Of a stretch of 42,729 nucleotides of DNA, positions 1 to 8,216 are shown piece by piece. This stretch comes from Maribacter sp. 4G9 (lineage in GTDB: Bacteria; Bacteroidota; Bacteroidia; Flavobacteriales; Flavobacteriaceae). Under the pieces are notes generated by a model. The model was not told where the DNA came from. It saw nothing but the letters and a program-made list of their open reading frames with translations, and made no database searches. The stretch's first letter is position 1, and the number at the start of each line of letters is the position of its first letter. The DNA is taken from NCBI RefSeq assembly GCF_002742265.1, contig NZ_MDGL01000131.1, positions 1-42,729 on the forward strand, given 5' to 3'. The position numbers and the translations under genes were made by a program.

Positions 1-194
1 GGGTAATGACACCAGCTTTGGCAAGATGGGCCAAAAGTGCCCTTGAACCGTTGTTCGGTGCTTTTGTAAGGCATCCAAGATTAGCGCTGCCAATCTAAGG
101 CGGACCAAAAAAAGCCCCGTAAAGAGGCTTGTACGGATCCATTTTTTCACGGATTAATATCTTGTGCAACGGTTACCGGTGTTAGCAAACGTTT

Positions 195-707
195 TTAGTT
201 TTTTTGGATCTCAGGAAAGGTCTCCATTATTAATATTTCTTCGCAACCTTTCATAAGCTCCTTAATTTCTTTCTCATCGTATAGAATCTGATGTTCTTTT
301 GGAACTAATTCGTTAATGATATCAATTGCTGGGCTAAGTTCATCATGAAAGTAATTTTCGACTATAACCTTTTTTAAAGTGTCTTTCTTCTTGTAAGTGA
401 AGAACTTTATGTCTCCATCCAGCACACATTGATTTGAATAGATTGCTTTTAAATTGTCGAAATCAACTTGTGAAAGCTGTCTTAGGTTTCTAACTGGGAT
501 ATCAATTGATGTAAATAAAATTCTATCCGATTCATTTTCTAATTCACCTTTGAAAACAATCTTGAGTCCTTCATTTGATATTGAATATACTTTTGAGTAG
601 GCCGAAGCATAGTTAAAATCTTGAATTGACAATTCAAATGGCTCTATCGGCGCTGAAGTGCAGCTCCATAATAATAGGCAAACGCTTAATAATACAGAAA
701 GTCTCAT
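195..707 (-). CDS. Hypothetical lipoprotein, 170 aa
   Basis: I do not recognise the family. Residues 1-16 form a short lipoprotein signal ending in the lipobox LLLWSC, so Cys16 is the likely lipidation site and the protein should be membrane anchored on the periplasmic or outer face. The rest is a soluble, charged domain of about 150 residues with no motif I can name. The gene stands alone, on the same strand as the amidase gene 119 bp upstream. Three 60-base lines counted inside it give about one third GC, clearly lower than the amidase gene next door, so it may have been acquired separately. That last point is inference. Confidence 0.7.
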   Translation of the reverse strand: MRLSVLLSVCLLLWSCTSAPIEPFELSIQDFNYASAYSKVYSISNEGLKIVFKGELENESDRILFTSIDIPVRNLRQLSQVDFDNLKAIYSNQCVLDGDIKFFTYKKKDTLKKVIVENYFHDELSPAIDIINELVPKEHQILYDEKEIKELMKGCEEILIMETFPEIQKN

Positions 708-825
708 TTAATATGTTTCATAAGTTGTTTATATAGATATATTTCTAATTTAGAAATAAATCCGGTGAAATAGATCATCGCTTAAGTAAAGGCCAAAACA
801 GCAAATTCCCTTTTTGGATTTGGGT

Positions 826-2499
826 CTATTGATAACCATTGGGCATTTTCCTTTTGGGAAATGCTGTTTCAAAAGCCTTTCCCATGCGCAATAAATGGGC
901 CTCTGAAAATGGTTTGCCAATAAAGGTGAGGCTGATCGGCTCCCCGCTTGTTTTATACCCCATAGGAACGGTCAAGGCCGGATATTTGGCTACGGCGGCA
1001 TAACCGGCATGATAATTATTGATGGACAACACCGCATCCAAATCATGTGCATCCAGGGCCGTATCAAAAAAGGCACGTCCGCTGAGCTCCAAATTGGCTT
1101 TAATTTTTTCCAGGCCTTCGGCGGTAGTACTATCGGCCAAAATACCCTCAAAAAGTGCTTGACCGTACGGAATACGGACGAGCGAATCGGCATTATTGAA
1201 ATCGACCGCATCGGCAATGGAAGAAATCGTTACCGATTCCGGATTTGAATACCCCTTTAAGTATGCGGGCAAGTCATTGCGCATATCTATGTTCAGAATA
1301 CTTAAAAATCCATCCATTTTAACCTCTGGAGGCGTAAATTCTATGATTTCCACTCCAGCCTGCTTTAATTCCCCAACCGTTTCCCTATATAGGCTATCGC
1401 GCTCCATAAGCGTCGTCATAGCGCCCAATCTCATTGTTTTCAACGGTTCTGGGTTTAAACCTGCCGATAAGATACCGGGATATTCCTCCTTTACGGATTT
1501 GGAATCGGCTGCATCATGGCCCATCATGGCCGACAGCAAAATGGCATTATCCACCACATTTTTGGTCATAGGTCCCGGTGTATCCAAGGTACTTGAAATT
1601 GGTACAATTCCTGACCGACTCAAAAGCCCTATGGTAGGTTTTAATCCCACCACGGAATTCTGACTACTGGGCGATAAAATAGAACCCGAGGTTTCCGTAC
1701 CCACTGCCGCTACGGCATAATTAGCGGCTACCGCGGTACCACTTCCTGAACTAGATCCCCCGGTCTCGAAAATCCTTCTTCCATACGGGTTCAAGGTTTG
1801 CCCGCCCACGGCGCTATACCCCACCGGGCAACCACTACAAAGGAAATAGGTCCATTCACTAAGGTTCACCTTTCCTAAAATCAAGGCGCCATTTTCCTTT
1901 AGCCGCTCCACGATAAAAGAATCATCCACTTCATTGTTCATCAGCGCGATACTACCGGCCGTGGTTTTCATACCAGCTGTATTGATATTGTCCTTTAAAA
2001 GTATCGGCATACCAAAAATGGGGTGACGGACATCCGGCAATCTACCTTCCCGCTTCTGTTCGTCCAGTTTTCTCGCAGCTGCCACCACCTCTTCATTTAA
2101 GGCGATTACCGTATTTAACGTGGTTTCATTGTTCAGTTCATATTTGTAGATCCTATATAGGTAAAACAAGACCAGTTGCTCGTAAGTCAGCTTGTCTTGC
2201 TCAATACTGGTACGTATTGAAAAGATATCCCGCTCCAAAATCAAAGGTTTTAACGATTCATATTCGTCTTCCTTCATTTTTACCACCTCATCATACAACG
2301 GGAGAAAAACGGCATTTTTATCCAACACCTTGGATTGGATGAGTTTGTAGCGCATCCTGCTAATTTCATGATCGGCATTGGCGGCTACTTCGGTAGAATC
2401 GTTATAAGGCTCCCATAATACGATTGGTTCTTGTTTTGGCGTATCCGTTCTGCAGGAATAGAACAGCCCCAATAAAAATAGTCCGACTAACTTTTTCAT
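826..2499 (-). CDS. Amidase signature family hydrolase, probable lipoprotein, 557 aa
   Basis: Hydrolyses an amide bond; the substrate cannot be told from sequence. The Ser-cisSer-Lys catalytic set of the amidase signature family is visible: Lys169 in GMPILLKDN, the cis-Ser249 in GGSSSGSG, and nucleophile Ser273 in GTETSGSI. A lipobox-like FYSC with Cys16 follows a short hydrophobic start, so the enzyme is probably exported and lipidated, unlike the cytoplasmic GatA subunit of the tRNA amidotransferase. The length, 557 residues, fits stand-alone amidases with an N-terminal extension. It is the last gene of a run with ftsY and the DUF2911 gene, 15 bp after the latter. AAGGAG lies a few bases before the ATG, which is unusual in this window where Shine-Dalgarno sequences are rare. 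Confidence 0.9.
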   Translation of the reverse strand: MKKLVGLFLLGLFYSCRTDTPKQEPIVLWEPYNDSTEVAANADHEISRMRYKLIQSKVLDKNAVFLPLYDEVVKMKEDEYESLKPLILERDIFSIRTSIEQDKLTYEQLVLFYLYRIYKYELNNETTLNTVIALNEEVVAAARKLDEQKREGRLPDVRHPIFGMPILLKDNINTAGMKTTAGSIALMNNEVDDSFIVERLKENGALILGKVNLSEWTYFLCSGCPVGYSAVGGQTLNPYGRRIFETGGSSSGSGTAVAANYAVAAVGTETSGSILSPSSQNSVVGLKPTIGLLSRSGIVPISSTLDTPGPMTKNVVDNAILLSAMMGHDAADSKSVKEEYPGILSAGLNPEPLKTMRLGAMTTLMERDSLYRETVGELKQAGVEIIEFTPPEVKMDGFLSILNIDMRNDLPAYLKGYSNPESVTISSIADAVDFNNADSLVRIPYGQALFEGILADSTTAEGLEKIKANLELSGRAFFDTALDAHDLDAVLSINNYHAGYAAVAKYPALTVPMGYKTSGEPISLTFIGKPFSEAHLLRMGKAFETAFPKRKMPNGYQ

Positions 2500-2514
2500 A
2501 TTTCTCCTTATATT

Positions 2515-3393
2515 TTATTTCTCAAGTTTGGTTTTCCAAAGCGCTATGCTTTTTTGGTTGAGCCTTACAAACTCATCCTTGTTCTCGGCATCGGCCAGCC
2601 TCAGGGATTTTCCCGCCGAAACGATAGCAGCTTCATAGTGGCCTAAATCGGCTTCAACAAGCGCCTTTACCCTATAAAAATAATAGGTGTCGCCCCCTTT
2701 TTCCAAGGCCTTTTCCAAATAGGATAGTGCTTCCTCAAGGCGTATTCCTTGTTCCTGATAATAACGGGCAACCTCATAAAAGGTTTGGGCAGATGGATTA
2801 TCCTCTAATTTCCGTTGGATTTCCATGTCCATCATGGATGTAGTATCCAAGGACAGGGAAACTTGAACTTTTGTGCTTGCCCAGTGGATTATCATTTGGG
2901 CCGCATCATGCTGCAGTTCATCAAAATATATCAATAGATTTTCCTGAAAAGCCAAAGTTTTAAAGGGAATAACAGAAACCCTCAGCGCATCTTCCTCCGG
3001 GTTATACTTATCCCTTCCGTCCCCCCAATGTGAGGTATTTTTATGAAAAACGACTTCCCATAGGTTTTCATAGGGGAAAATATAGAGTGCATAGGTTCCT
3101 TTGGGCAAGTTTTTGCCTTCTATTTTGACATCGGAATCAAAAGTTATTTTTGTGGATTCATTGGCACCTACGCGCCAAATTCGCCCATAGGGTACCAACG
3201 CTGGCTTTCCATCTGCTTGAAGACCGAAAACTTTTCTATTTCTAACGGCCGGTCTGGAGTATTCCAAAGAAATCTTGGAGAGACCAACGACTTGTTCCGT
3301 TTTGGTGAACGGACTTGCTTTAGGGTGTGTAATCTGTGACCAAGTAATCGTGGTCCATAATAATGGAAGAATAAATAACCCTACTACTTTCAA
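2515..3393 (-). CDS. Secreted DUF2911 domain protein with TPR-like tail, 292 aa
   Basis: Residues 1-20 look like a signal peptide ending at WSQ. Residues about 28-170 match the DUF2911 family known from Bacteroidota, recognisable by SRPAVRNRKVFG and the segment VPYGRIWRVGANE near residues 67-79, followed by a beta-rich region. The last 90 residues are helical and resemble tetratricopeptide repeats (FYEVARYYQEQG, then EALSYLEKALEKGG). The biochemical role of DUF2911 is not known. The gene overlaps ftsY by 4 bp (ATGA), so translation is probably coupled, and the amidase follows closely. Family call is from motif memory; the TPR call is weaker. Confidence 0.85.
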   Translation of the reverse strand: MKVVGLFILPLLWTTITWSQITHPKASPFTKTEQVVGLSKISLEYSRPAVRNRKVFGLQADGKPALVPYGRIWRVGANESTKITFDSDVKIEGKNLPKGTYALYIFPYENLWEVVFHKNTSHWGDGRDKYNPEEDALRVSVIPFKTLAFQENLLIYFDELQHDAAQMIIHWASTKVQVSLSLDTTSMMDMEIQRKLEDNPSAQTFYEVARYYQEQGIRLEEALSYLEKALEKGGDTYYFYRVKALVEADLGHYEAAIVSAGKSLRLADAENKDEFVRLNQKSIALWKTKLEK

Positions 3394-4352
3394 TTATTGA
3401 TATTAAAAAAAGAATCTACAAATTCGTATTTATTGAAAACCTGAAGATCTTCAATTCCTTCCCCTACCCCAATATATTTTACCGGAATTTGAAATTGGTC
3501 CGAAATTCCAATAACCACTCCGCCCTTCGCCGTACCGTCCAATTTGGTAACGGCCAAAGAAGTTACTTCGGTGGCCTTAGTAAACTGTTTTGCCTGTTCA
3601 AAAGCGTTCTGCCCTGTGGAACCGTCCAAGACCAATAGGACTTCATGTGGGGTATCTTCCACCACTTTTTGCATGACCCTTTTTACCTTGCTCAACTCGT
3701 TCATGAGGTTCACCTTATTATGGAGTCTCCCAGCCGTATCGATGATGACCACATCGGCATCTTGTTTTACCGCGGAGCTCAGCGTATCAAAGGCAACCGA
3801 AGCAGGGTCGCTCCCCATTTGCTGTTTTATAATAGGTACGCCAACGCGATCTGCCCACACCTGCAATTGGTCTATGGCCGCGGCTCGAAAGGTATCTGCA
3901 GCGCCAAGGACCACACTTAAGCCTTGTTTTTTATACTGATGTGCCAATTTTCCAATGGTGGTGGTCTTACCAACGCCGTTGACACCTACAACCATAATGA
4001 CATAGGGTTTCTTACCCGATGGTACATGCACTTCAGATTCCTCCCCAGAATGGGTCTCAGACAACAATCCGGCTATTTCTTCCCTTAAGATGGTGTTCAG
4101 CTCGTCTGTACCCATGTATTTGTCCTTGGCTACCCGCGCCTCAATACGTTCTATGATCTTTAAGGTGGTATTCACACCTACATCCGAAGTTACCAAAACC
4201 TCCTCCAAGTTATCCAGTACATCATCGTCCACCTTGGATTTTCCGGCAACGGCCTTTCCCAACTTGGAAAAAAAACTGGCTTTTGACTTTTCAAGTCCCT
4301 TGTCCAAGGTCTCCTTTTTTTCCGAAGAAAATATCTTTTTAAATAAGCTCAT
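3390..4352 (-). CDS. ftsY: Signal recognition particle receptor FtsY, 320 aa
   Basis: SRP-receptor GTPase that docks ribosome-nascent-chain-SRP complexes at the inner membrane. The N domain covers about residues 20-100 and the G domain follows: P-loop GVNGVGKTTT at 123-132, DTFR at 153-156, DTAGRLH at 205-211, and TKLD at 269-272 followed by GTAKGG. The acidic A domain of enterobacterial FtsY is nearly absent, as is usual in Bacteroidota; about 20 charged residues precede the N domain. The gene has its own promoter box just downstream of the ribosomal-protein terminator and leads an operon with the DUF2911 and amidase genes. Confidence 0.97.
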   Translation of the reverse strand: MSLFKKIFSSEKKETLDKGLEKSKASFFSKLGKAVAGKSKVDDDVLDNLEEVLVTSDVGVNTTLKIIERIEARVAKDKYMGTDELNTILREEIAGLLSETHSGEESEVHVPSGKKPYVIMVVGVNGVGKTTTIGKLAHQYKKQGLSVVLGAADTFRAAAIDQLQVWADRVGVPIIKQQMGSDPASVAFDTLSSAVKQDADVVIIDTAGRLHNKVNLMNELSKVKRVMQKVVEDTPHEVLLVLDGSTGQNAFEQAKQFTKATEVTSLAVTKLDGTAKGGVVIGISDQFQIPVKYIGVGEGIEDLQVFNKYEFVDSFFNINN

Positions 4353-4371
4353 CTTGTTATCAATAGTTCAT

Positions 4372-4379
4372 CAAATATA
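4372..4379 (-). promoter_or_regulatory. -7 promoter box TATATTTG for ftsY
   Basis: On the minus strand the sequence reads TATATTTG, an exact match to the TAnnTTTG -7 box of Bacteroidota housekeeping sigma factor promoters. It lies 19 bp before the ftsY ATG and directly after the terminator of the upstream ribosomal cluster. No TTG was found at the expected upstream spacing. Confidence 0.6.
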
Positions 4380-4385
4380 AAAATT

Positions 4386-4420
4386 AAAAAGCCCCTTTCG
4401 TACGGAAAGGGGCTTTTAAA
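4386..4420 (-). terminator. Rho-independent terminator of the rpmB-rpmG-DUF4295 cluster
   Basis: Positions 4387-4399 (AAAAGCCCCTTTC) pair perfectly with 4405-4417 around a 5-base loop. On the minus strand the stem is followed by a T-rich tract. It separates the ribosomal genes from ftsY. Confidence 0.9.
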
Positions 4421-4436
4421 ACTTTTCAAAACTTGG

Positions 4437-4589
4437 TTATTTTTTGTCCAACCACTCATTAACTATTTCTGGAGCCATGACCGATTCCACAAAAACATAC
4501 GCGCCGGATTTTGGTGACTTGACCATTTTAATGGCCTTCGTCAATCTTTTCGAACTTGTTTGTAAACTTGCTACCGTCTTCTTTGCCAT
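4437..4589 (-). CDS. DUF4295 family protein, 50 aa
   Basis: A very small basic protein, starting MAKKTVASLQ and ending NEWLDKK, too short to be noticed in many gene calls. It matches the DUF4295 family, which in Bacteroidota sits directly after the L33 gene. The function is unknown; the position and basic composition suggest a ribosome-associated role, which is inference. It starts 7 bp after the rpmG stop codon and ends just before a strong terminator, so it is the last gene of the L28-L33 transcript. Confidence 0.9.
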   Translation of the reverse strand: MAKKTVASLQTSSKRLTKAIKMVKSPKSGAYVFVESVMAPEIVNEWLDKK

Positions 4590-4596
4590 GACTTAC

Positions 4597-4779
4597 TTAT
4601 TTAATTTCTTTATGAACTGTCATTCTCTTCAAGATAGGATTGAATTTTTTAATCTTTAATCTCTCAGGAGTATTTTTCTTATTCTTTGTAGTAACATATC
4701 TGGAAGTTCCAGGTTTTCCGGACTCCTTGTGCTCAGTGCACTCTAATATTACTTGTATTCTATTGCCTTTCTTTGCCAT
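4597..4779 (-). CDS. rpmG: 50S ribosomal protein L33, 60 aa
   Basis: Large-subunit ribosomal protein. The sequence starts [18 protein letters not shown] and contains [12 protein letters not shown], typical of L33. Only one cysteine is present, so this is the zinc-free type without paired CxxC motifs. It lies between rpmB (19 bp upstream) and the DUF4295 gene, the usual Bacteroidota order. Confidence 0.97.
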   Translation of the reverse strand: MAKKGNRIQVILECTEHKESGKPGTSRYVTTKNKKNTPERLKIKKFNPILKRMTVHKEIK

Positions 4780-4798
4780 TGTACTCTATAATTATAGG

Positions 4799-5035
4799 TT
4801 ACTTTACCAACCCATTAGCTTTTGCATCCTTCAACACGGCAGAGATACCTTTCTTATTGATAATTTTCACCGCTCGTGCAGAAACCTTCAAGGTAATCCA
4901 TCGGTCTTCCTCTGGAATGTAAAATCTCTTTTTGGAAAGATTTACATCAAACCTTCTTTTAGTTTTGTTGATAGAGAAGGAAACATTATTACCGACCATC
5001 GCCTTCTTTCCAGTAATTTCACAAACTTTTGACAT
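4799..5035 (-). CDS. rpmB: 50S ribosomal protein L28, 78 aa
   Basis: Large-subunit ribosomal protein, recognised by the start MSKVCEITGKKAMVGNNVSF and the later RRFDVNLSKKRF. Length is normal. It is the first gene of the rpmB-rpmG-DUF4295 transcript and has a good promoter just upstream. It carries a single cysteine, so it is not the zinc-ribbon type. Confidence 0.97.
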   Translation of the reverse strand: MSKVCEITGKKAMVGNNVSFSINKTKRRFDVNLSKKRFYIPEEDRWITLKVSARAVKIINKKGISAVLKDAKANGLVK

Positions 5036-5065
5036 CGTGCCGAATTTTTTCTTTTAAACAGGGTG

Positions 5066-5099
5066 CAAATTTATATCATTTTTATCTTACGGCCAACAA
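5066..5099 (-). promoter_or_regulatory. Promoter of rpmB (TTG-N20-TAAATTTG)
   Basis: On the minus strand, -7 box TAAATTTG occupies 5073-5066 and a TTG at 5096-5094 lies 20 bp upstream; a second TTG is at 5099-5097. This fits the flavobacterial pattern of TTG and TAnnTTTG separated by about 17-23 bp. The box is about 30 bp before the rpmB ATG. Confidence 0.7.
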
Positions 5100-5105
5100 T
5101 CCTCC

Positions 5106-6356
5106 TCACATTTTTAAAATTTCTTTTTTGAGCAATTCAAATGCCTTATTTACAGACTTTTGCACGATCCTCTCGCGCTGACTTCCCATGGTGAATTTAA
5201 GGGCAAAAACATTAGAGGGCGACGCAATCCCAATGTATACCGTTCCCACGTCAGCGTTGGAATCACCTTTGGTAGGCCCTGCATTGCCGGTGGTAGCGAT
5301 AGCAAAATCCGTATCCAATAATTTCTTTACACCACTGGCCATGCCCATGGCCACTTGCTCGCTCACCACGGAGTAGGTATCCACCAATTCTTGGGATACC
5401 CCCAATACCTGCACTTTAACCTCCGTGGCATAGCTTACCACACTGCCCTTAAAGTACACCGAAGCTCCCGGAACTGCCGTAATTTGAGTGGCAATGGCAC
5501 CGCCTGTAAAACTTTCTGCAGTTGCTAGTGTCATTCCTTTTTTGGTCAATAACTTGGCAATGACCTCCTCAATATTTTCATCGCTTTCCGTTCCCAAAAT
5601 GATATCACCAAGTAAAGGAAATAGCTTTTGGGATTCTTCGTCAATGGCCTTGGAAAGTTTTCCATAGTCCGTTCCTTTGGCGGTCAGTCTCAATCGTACC
5701 TTGCCCAAGCTTGGCAAATAGGCTAATTTGATGAAACTGGGTAGGTTATCCTCCCAATCCTCTATTTTTTGGGCTATGGCACTTTCGCCCATGCCATAGG
5801 TATGCACGGTCTTATGGATAATATGCGGTCGTTCATAAAACGTGACCAACTCCGGAATCACCACTTCCTTTATAAGATGTTTCATCTCGAATGGCACCCC
5901 CGGCAACGAAATAAACGTAGTGCCATCCTCATAGAACCACATGCCCGGAGCCGTACCATTTTCGTTGTGCAACACTTTGGCCTTGCTGGGAACCAAAGCC
6001 TGTTTTCTATTTAGGTCTGAAATAGGGGTATTGGAAATATATTTTGCAAAAAGATGCTCAACATGCCTAAGCACTTCCTTGTTTTCAACAAGTTGATCAT
6101 TGAAAAATTCACAAAAGGTATGCTTTGTAATATCATCCTTAGTAGGGCCCAGACCACCGGTTACGATTACGATATCCGCATGGGCCTTGGATTCCTCCAA
6201 TGCCGTAAGAATATGCTCGCGATCGTCCTGTACCGAGGTTATCTGATATACGGAGATGCCGATTTTATTGAGTTCCTGGGCAATAAAAGCGGAATTGGTA
6301 TCAATAATTTGGCCTATGAGAATCTCATCGCCAATGGTAATTATATCGGCGAACAT
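5106..6356 (-). CDS. cinA: CinA-like protein: NMN amidohydrolase / ADP-ribose pyrophosphatase, 416 aa
   Basis: Two-domain protein of normal length. The N-terminal molybdopterin-binding-like (COG1058) domain starts with [16 protein letters not shown] and has [10 protein letters not shown] at 66-75. The C-terminal PncC-like domain starts near residue 258, with [13 protein letters not shown] and [10 protein letters not shown]; in the family it deamidates nicotinamide mononucleotide in NAD salvage. The competence name is historical and nothing here supports a role in DNA uptake. The start codon overlaps the stop of the Hpt gene, so it is probably translated as the last member of the exonuclease-FAH-Hpt-cinA run. 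Confidence 0.95.
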   Translation of the reverse strand: MFADIITIGDEILIGQIIDTNSAFIAQELNKIGISVYQITSVQDDREHILTALEESKAHADIVIVTGGLGPTKDDITKHTFCEFFNDQLVENKEVLRHVEHLFAKYISNTPISDLNRKQALVPSKAKVLHNENGTAPGMWFYEDGTTFISLPGVPFEMKHLIKEVVIPELVTFYERPHIIHKTVHTYGMGESAIAQKIEDWEDNLPSFIKLAYLPSLGKVRLRLTAKGTDYGKLSKAIDEESQKLFPLLGDIILGTESDENIEEVIAKLLTKKGMTLATAESFTGGAIATQITAVPGASVYFKGSVVSYATEVKVQVLGVSQELVDTYSVVSEQVAMGMASGVKKLLDTDFAIATTGNAGPTKGDSNADVGTVYIGIASPSNVFALKFTMGSQRERIVQKSVNKAFELLKKEILKM

Positions 6357-6694
6357 TATAGCTGAAAGTCTTTTTTAAGCTCGCCAATTACCTGATGGAT
6401 ATCGGTTTTAAGAATGGGAAAGGTTTTCTCGATCTGTTCCCAACCGGCACTTTGCTTTCCAAGTGTCTCCACTTCCAAGGCAGCCGCCCTGGTCTGTTCC
6501 ATTCCCAATAAATCCACGTTGGGCTTTATTTTATGGGCCAGCTGGTAGGTCTTTTCATAGTCACGTTCCTGTATGGCCGCTTCCAGTCCTTCCAGATCTT
6601 CTGGAACCTCATCCAAAAAAACGGAAATGACGGATAGTATGAAATCCTGATCCCCCTCCGCCATCTCATTGATTTTGTCCAAACTATATATCAT
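6356..6694 (-). CDS. Hpt domain phosphotransfer protein, 112 aa
   Basis: A single four-helix Hpt domain. The phosphorylatable histidine is His54 in [14 protein letters not shown], the equivalent of the HxLKG signature in phosphorelay proteins; helices before and after it have the expected lengths. No histidine kinase or response regulator gene lies in the window, so the partners must be encoded elsewhere. It overlaps the FAH-family gene upstream and cinA downstream by one or a few bases, so it is co-expressed with metabolic genes. The last part of the domain is less typical, but the fold call is good. Confidence 0.85.
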   Translation of the reverse strand: MIYSLDKINEMAEGDQDFILSVISVFLDEVPEDLEGLEAAIQERDYEKTYQLAHKIKPNVDLLGMEQTRAAALEVETLGKQSAGWEQIEKTFPILKTDIHQVIGELKKDFQL

Positions 6695-7305
6695 TACCTT
6701 ATTTTGACGTTAAAAAGTTCCTTGTCCTCCAAGTACCCCGTAAGGTAGTCATTTGCACTAACTTTCCCAACTCCTGCGGGTGTTCCCGTAAAAATAACAT
6801 CCCCTTTTTTTAGCATAAAGAACGTGGACACATAGGATATTATTTCATCTATTTTCCACAACATTAAAGAGGTGTTTCCCTTTTGTGCGGCCTCACCATT
6901 CTTCAACAAACTAAAATTTAGGCTGTTAAGATCCTTAAAATTGGATTTTGGCAACCATTGGCCAATCACCGCGGCGCCATCAAAACCCTTTGCCTTTTCC
7001 CACGGCAGTCCCTTTTCCTTCAATTTGGACTGAAGGTCCCTTGCCGTAAAATCGATTCCCAAGCCTATCTCGTCATAATAGGTTCCTGCAAATTCCTCCT
7101 TAATGTGCTTTCCAACCCGCTTGATTTTTATCAGTACCTCGACCTCATAATGCACATCATTGGAAAATTCAGGGATGTAAAAATCTTGTTCCTTGGGCAG
7201 GACGGCGGAATCCGGCTTAATAAAAATAACGGGTTCCGATGGTTTTTCGTTCTTAAGTTCCTCGATGTGCTCGGTGTAATTTCTACCGATACAGATTATC
7301 TTCAT
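6694..7305 (-). CDS. Fumarylacetoacetate hydrolase family protein, 203 aa
   Basis: Short single-domain member of the FAH superfamily, which contains hydrolases, decarboxylases and oxaloacetate tautomerases. It starts with MKIICIGRNYTEHIEEL, typical of the short type. Metal ligands are visible as Glu54 and Glu56 in HYEVEVLI and Asp85 in GIDFTARDLQ, and the late motif FTGTPAGVG is present. Substrate is not determined; short members of this type are often acylpyruvase-like. It starts 10 bp after the exonuclease stop and overlaps the Hpt gene by one base. Confidence 0.9.
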   Translation of the reverse strand: MKIICIGRNYTEHIEELKNEKPSEPVIFIKPDSAVLPKEQDFYIPEFSNDVHYEVEVLIKIKRVGKHIKEEFAGTYYDEIGLGIDFTARDLQSKLKEKGLPWEKAKGFDGAAVIGQWLPKSNFKDLNSLNFSLLKNGEAAQKGNTSLMLWKIDEIISYVSTFFMLKKGDVIFTGTPAGVGKVSANDYLTGYLEDKELFNVKIR

Positions 7306-7315
7306 ACTTGTAGTG

Positions 7316-8092
7316 CTAACTAAGCTTATTGTTGAGTTTACTCAGCTTTATTTGGGTAAGAATTTTTTTGGTGTACAGCGGGAAATCGGCATTTAAAATC
7401 CATCCAAAATACCCCGGCTCTTTTTCAAGGACATCGTGTACCTTCTTGCCTTTGTGTTTCCCGAAGGAAAAAATTTCATCGCCCTGCTCATCCAACGCAA
7501 TAAAGCCGGCAAAGTCTACGAACTCCTTCCTTTTTGAGAATTCGGCCAATTTTTTTATGTTGTTTTCAAGGTCTGGATAACGCTCTAACTGCGAGAGCAA
7601 CACCTCATAGGTGGCCGTAGTATCGGCCTCGGCACTGTGGGCGTCCGTTAGCTCTTTATCGCAATAAAACTTATACGCGGCCTCCAGGGTCCTTTTCTCC
7701 TTTTTATGAAAAATGGTCTGCACATCCACGGAAACCGTATTCTTCATATCAAAGTCTATTCCTGCCCGTAAAAGTTCCTCCGCCAACAAAGGAATGTCGA
7801 ATCTGTCAGAATTAAAACCCGCCAAATCACTGTCTTTGATTATCTTATATATTTCCTTGGACAGTTCCTTAAAAGTAGGTTCGTTGGCCACTTTTTCATT
7901 TGATATGCCATGAATGGCCACCACTTCCTGGGGAATTTCCATCTCAGGATTCACCAACCACGTCCTACTTTCCTTATTGCCATTTGGATACACTTTTAAG
8001 ATTGATATTTCAACGATGCGGTCTTTTGCCACGTTCGTGCCCGTGGTTTCCAAATCAAAAAAACAAATGGGTCTGGTAAGGATAAGCTCCAT
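7316..8092 (-). CDS. 3'-5' exonuclease, DnaQ-like DEDDh type with ExoX-like C-terminus, 258 aa
   Basis: Exonuclease of the DnaQ fold. The active-site residues are Asp13 and Glu15 in FFDLETTG, Asp99 in FNSDRFDIP, and His152 with Asp157 in AHSAEAD, the DEDDh arrangement. After the exonuclease domain (about 1-175), residues 205-250 (FSFGKHKGKKV, then GWILNADFP) form the small C-terminal module also seen in exonuclease X-like proteins. It could serve as a proofreading-like or repair nuclease; being separate from a polymerase gene, its precise role is open. It heads a four-gene operon with its own promoter box. Confidence 0.92.
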   Translation of the reverse strand: MELILTRPICFFDLETTGTNVAKDRIVEISILKVYPNGNKESRTWLVNPEMEIPQEVVAIHGISNEKVANEPTFKELSKEIYKIIKDSDLAGFNSDRFDIPLLAEELLRAGIDFDMKNTVSVDVQTIFHKKEKRTLEAAYKFYCDKELTDAHSAEADTTATYEVLLSQLERYPDLENNIKKLAEFSKRKEFVDFAGFIALDEQGDEIFSFGKHKGKKVHDVLEKEPGYFGWILNADFPLYTKKILTQIKLSKLNNKLS

Positions 8093-8108
8093 GAATTCCG
8101 TTTTAAGG

Positions 8109-8116
8109 CAAATATA
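8109..8116 (-). promoter_or_regulatory. -7 promoter box TATATTTG for the exonuclease-cinA operon
   Basis: Minus-strand TATATTTG matches TAnnTTTG exactly and lies 17 bp before the ATG at 8092. No TTG at the right distance was found. It sits between the terminator of the E2 gene and the exonuclease gene. Confidence 0.6.
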
Positions 8117-8127
8117 GGTTTTAAGAA

Positions 8128-8156
8128 TGAAGGCGTGGAATTTATGCCTTCACTCT
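8128..8156 (-). terminator. Probable terminator of the E2 acyltransferase gene
   Basis: TGAAGGC at 8128-8134 pairs with GCCTTCA at 8146-8152 around an 11-base loop. The minus strand after the stem is TTCTT, a weak U-tract, so the call is moderate. It lies between the E2 stop and the exonuclease promoter. Confidence 0.5.
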
Positions 8157-8216
8157 TTTTCTGTTTCATCCAAAAAATGGCATATGCCTGTGGAGATTAC
8201 CTGCTTTATGTAAAGA

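Noticed and set aside
3-98. Open plus-strand frame from the window edge ending in TAA, followed by a weak hairpin (AAGCC/GGCTT at 112-130)
   Set aside because: Only 32 codons with no recognisable motif; a competing minus-strand frame is also open, so a gene end cannot be supported.
137-194. AACGGTTACCGGTGTTAGC, which looked like part of an integron attC site next to the AT-rich lipoprotein gene
   Set aside because: No paired core sites, no integrase and no second cassette; the symmetry is partial.
4640-5032. Plus-strand 130-codon frame
   Set aside because: Antisense to the well-recognised L33 and L28 genes.
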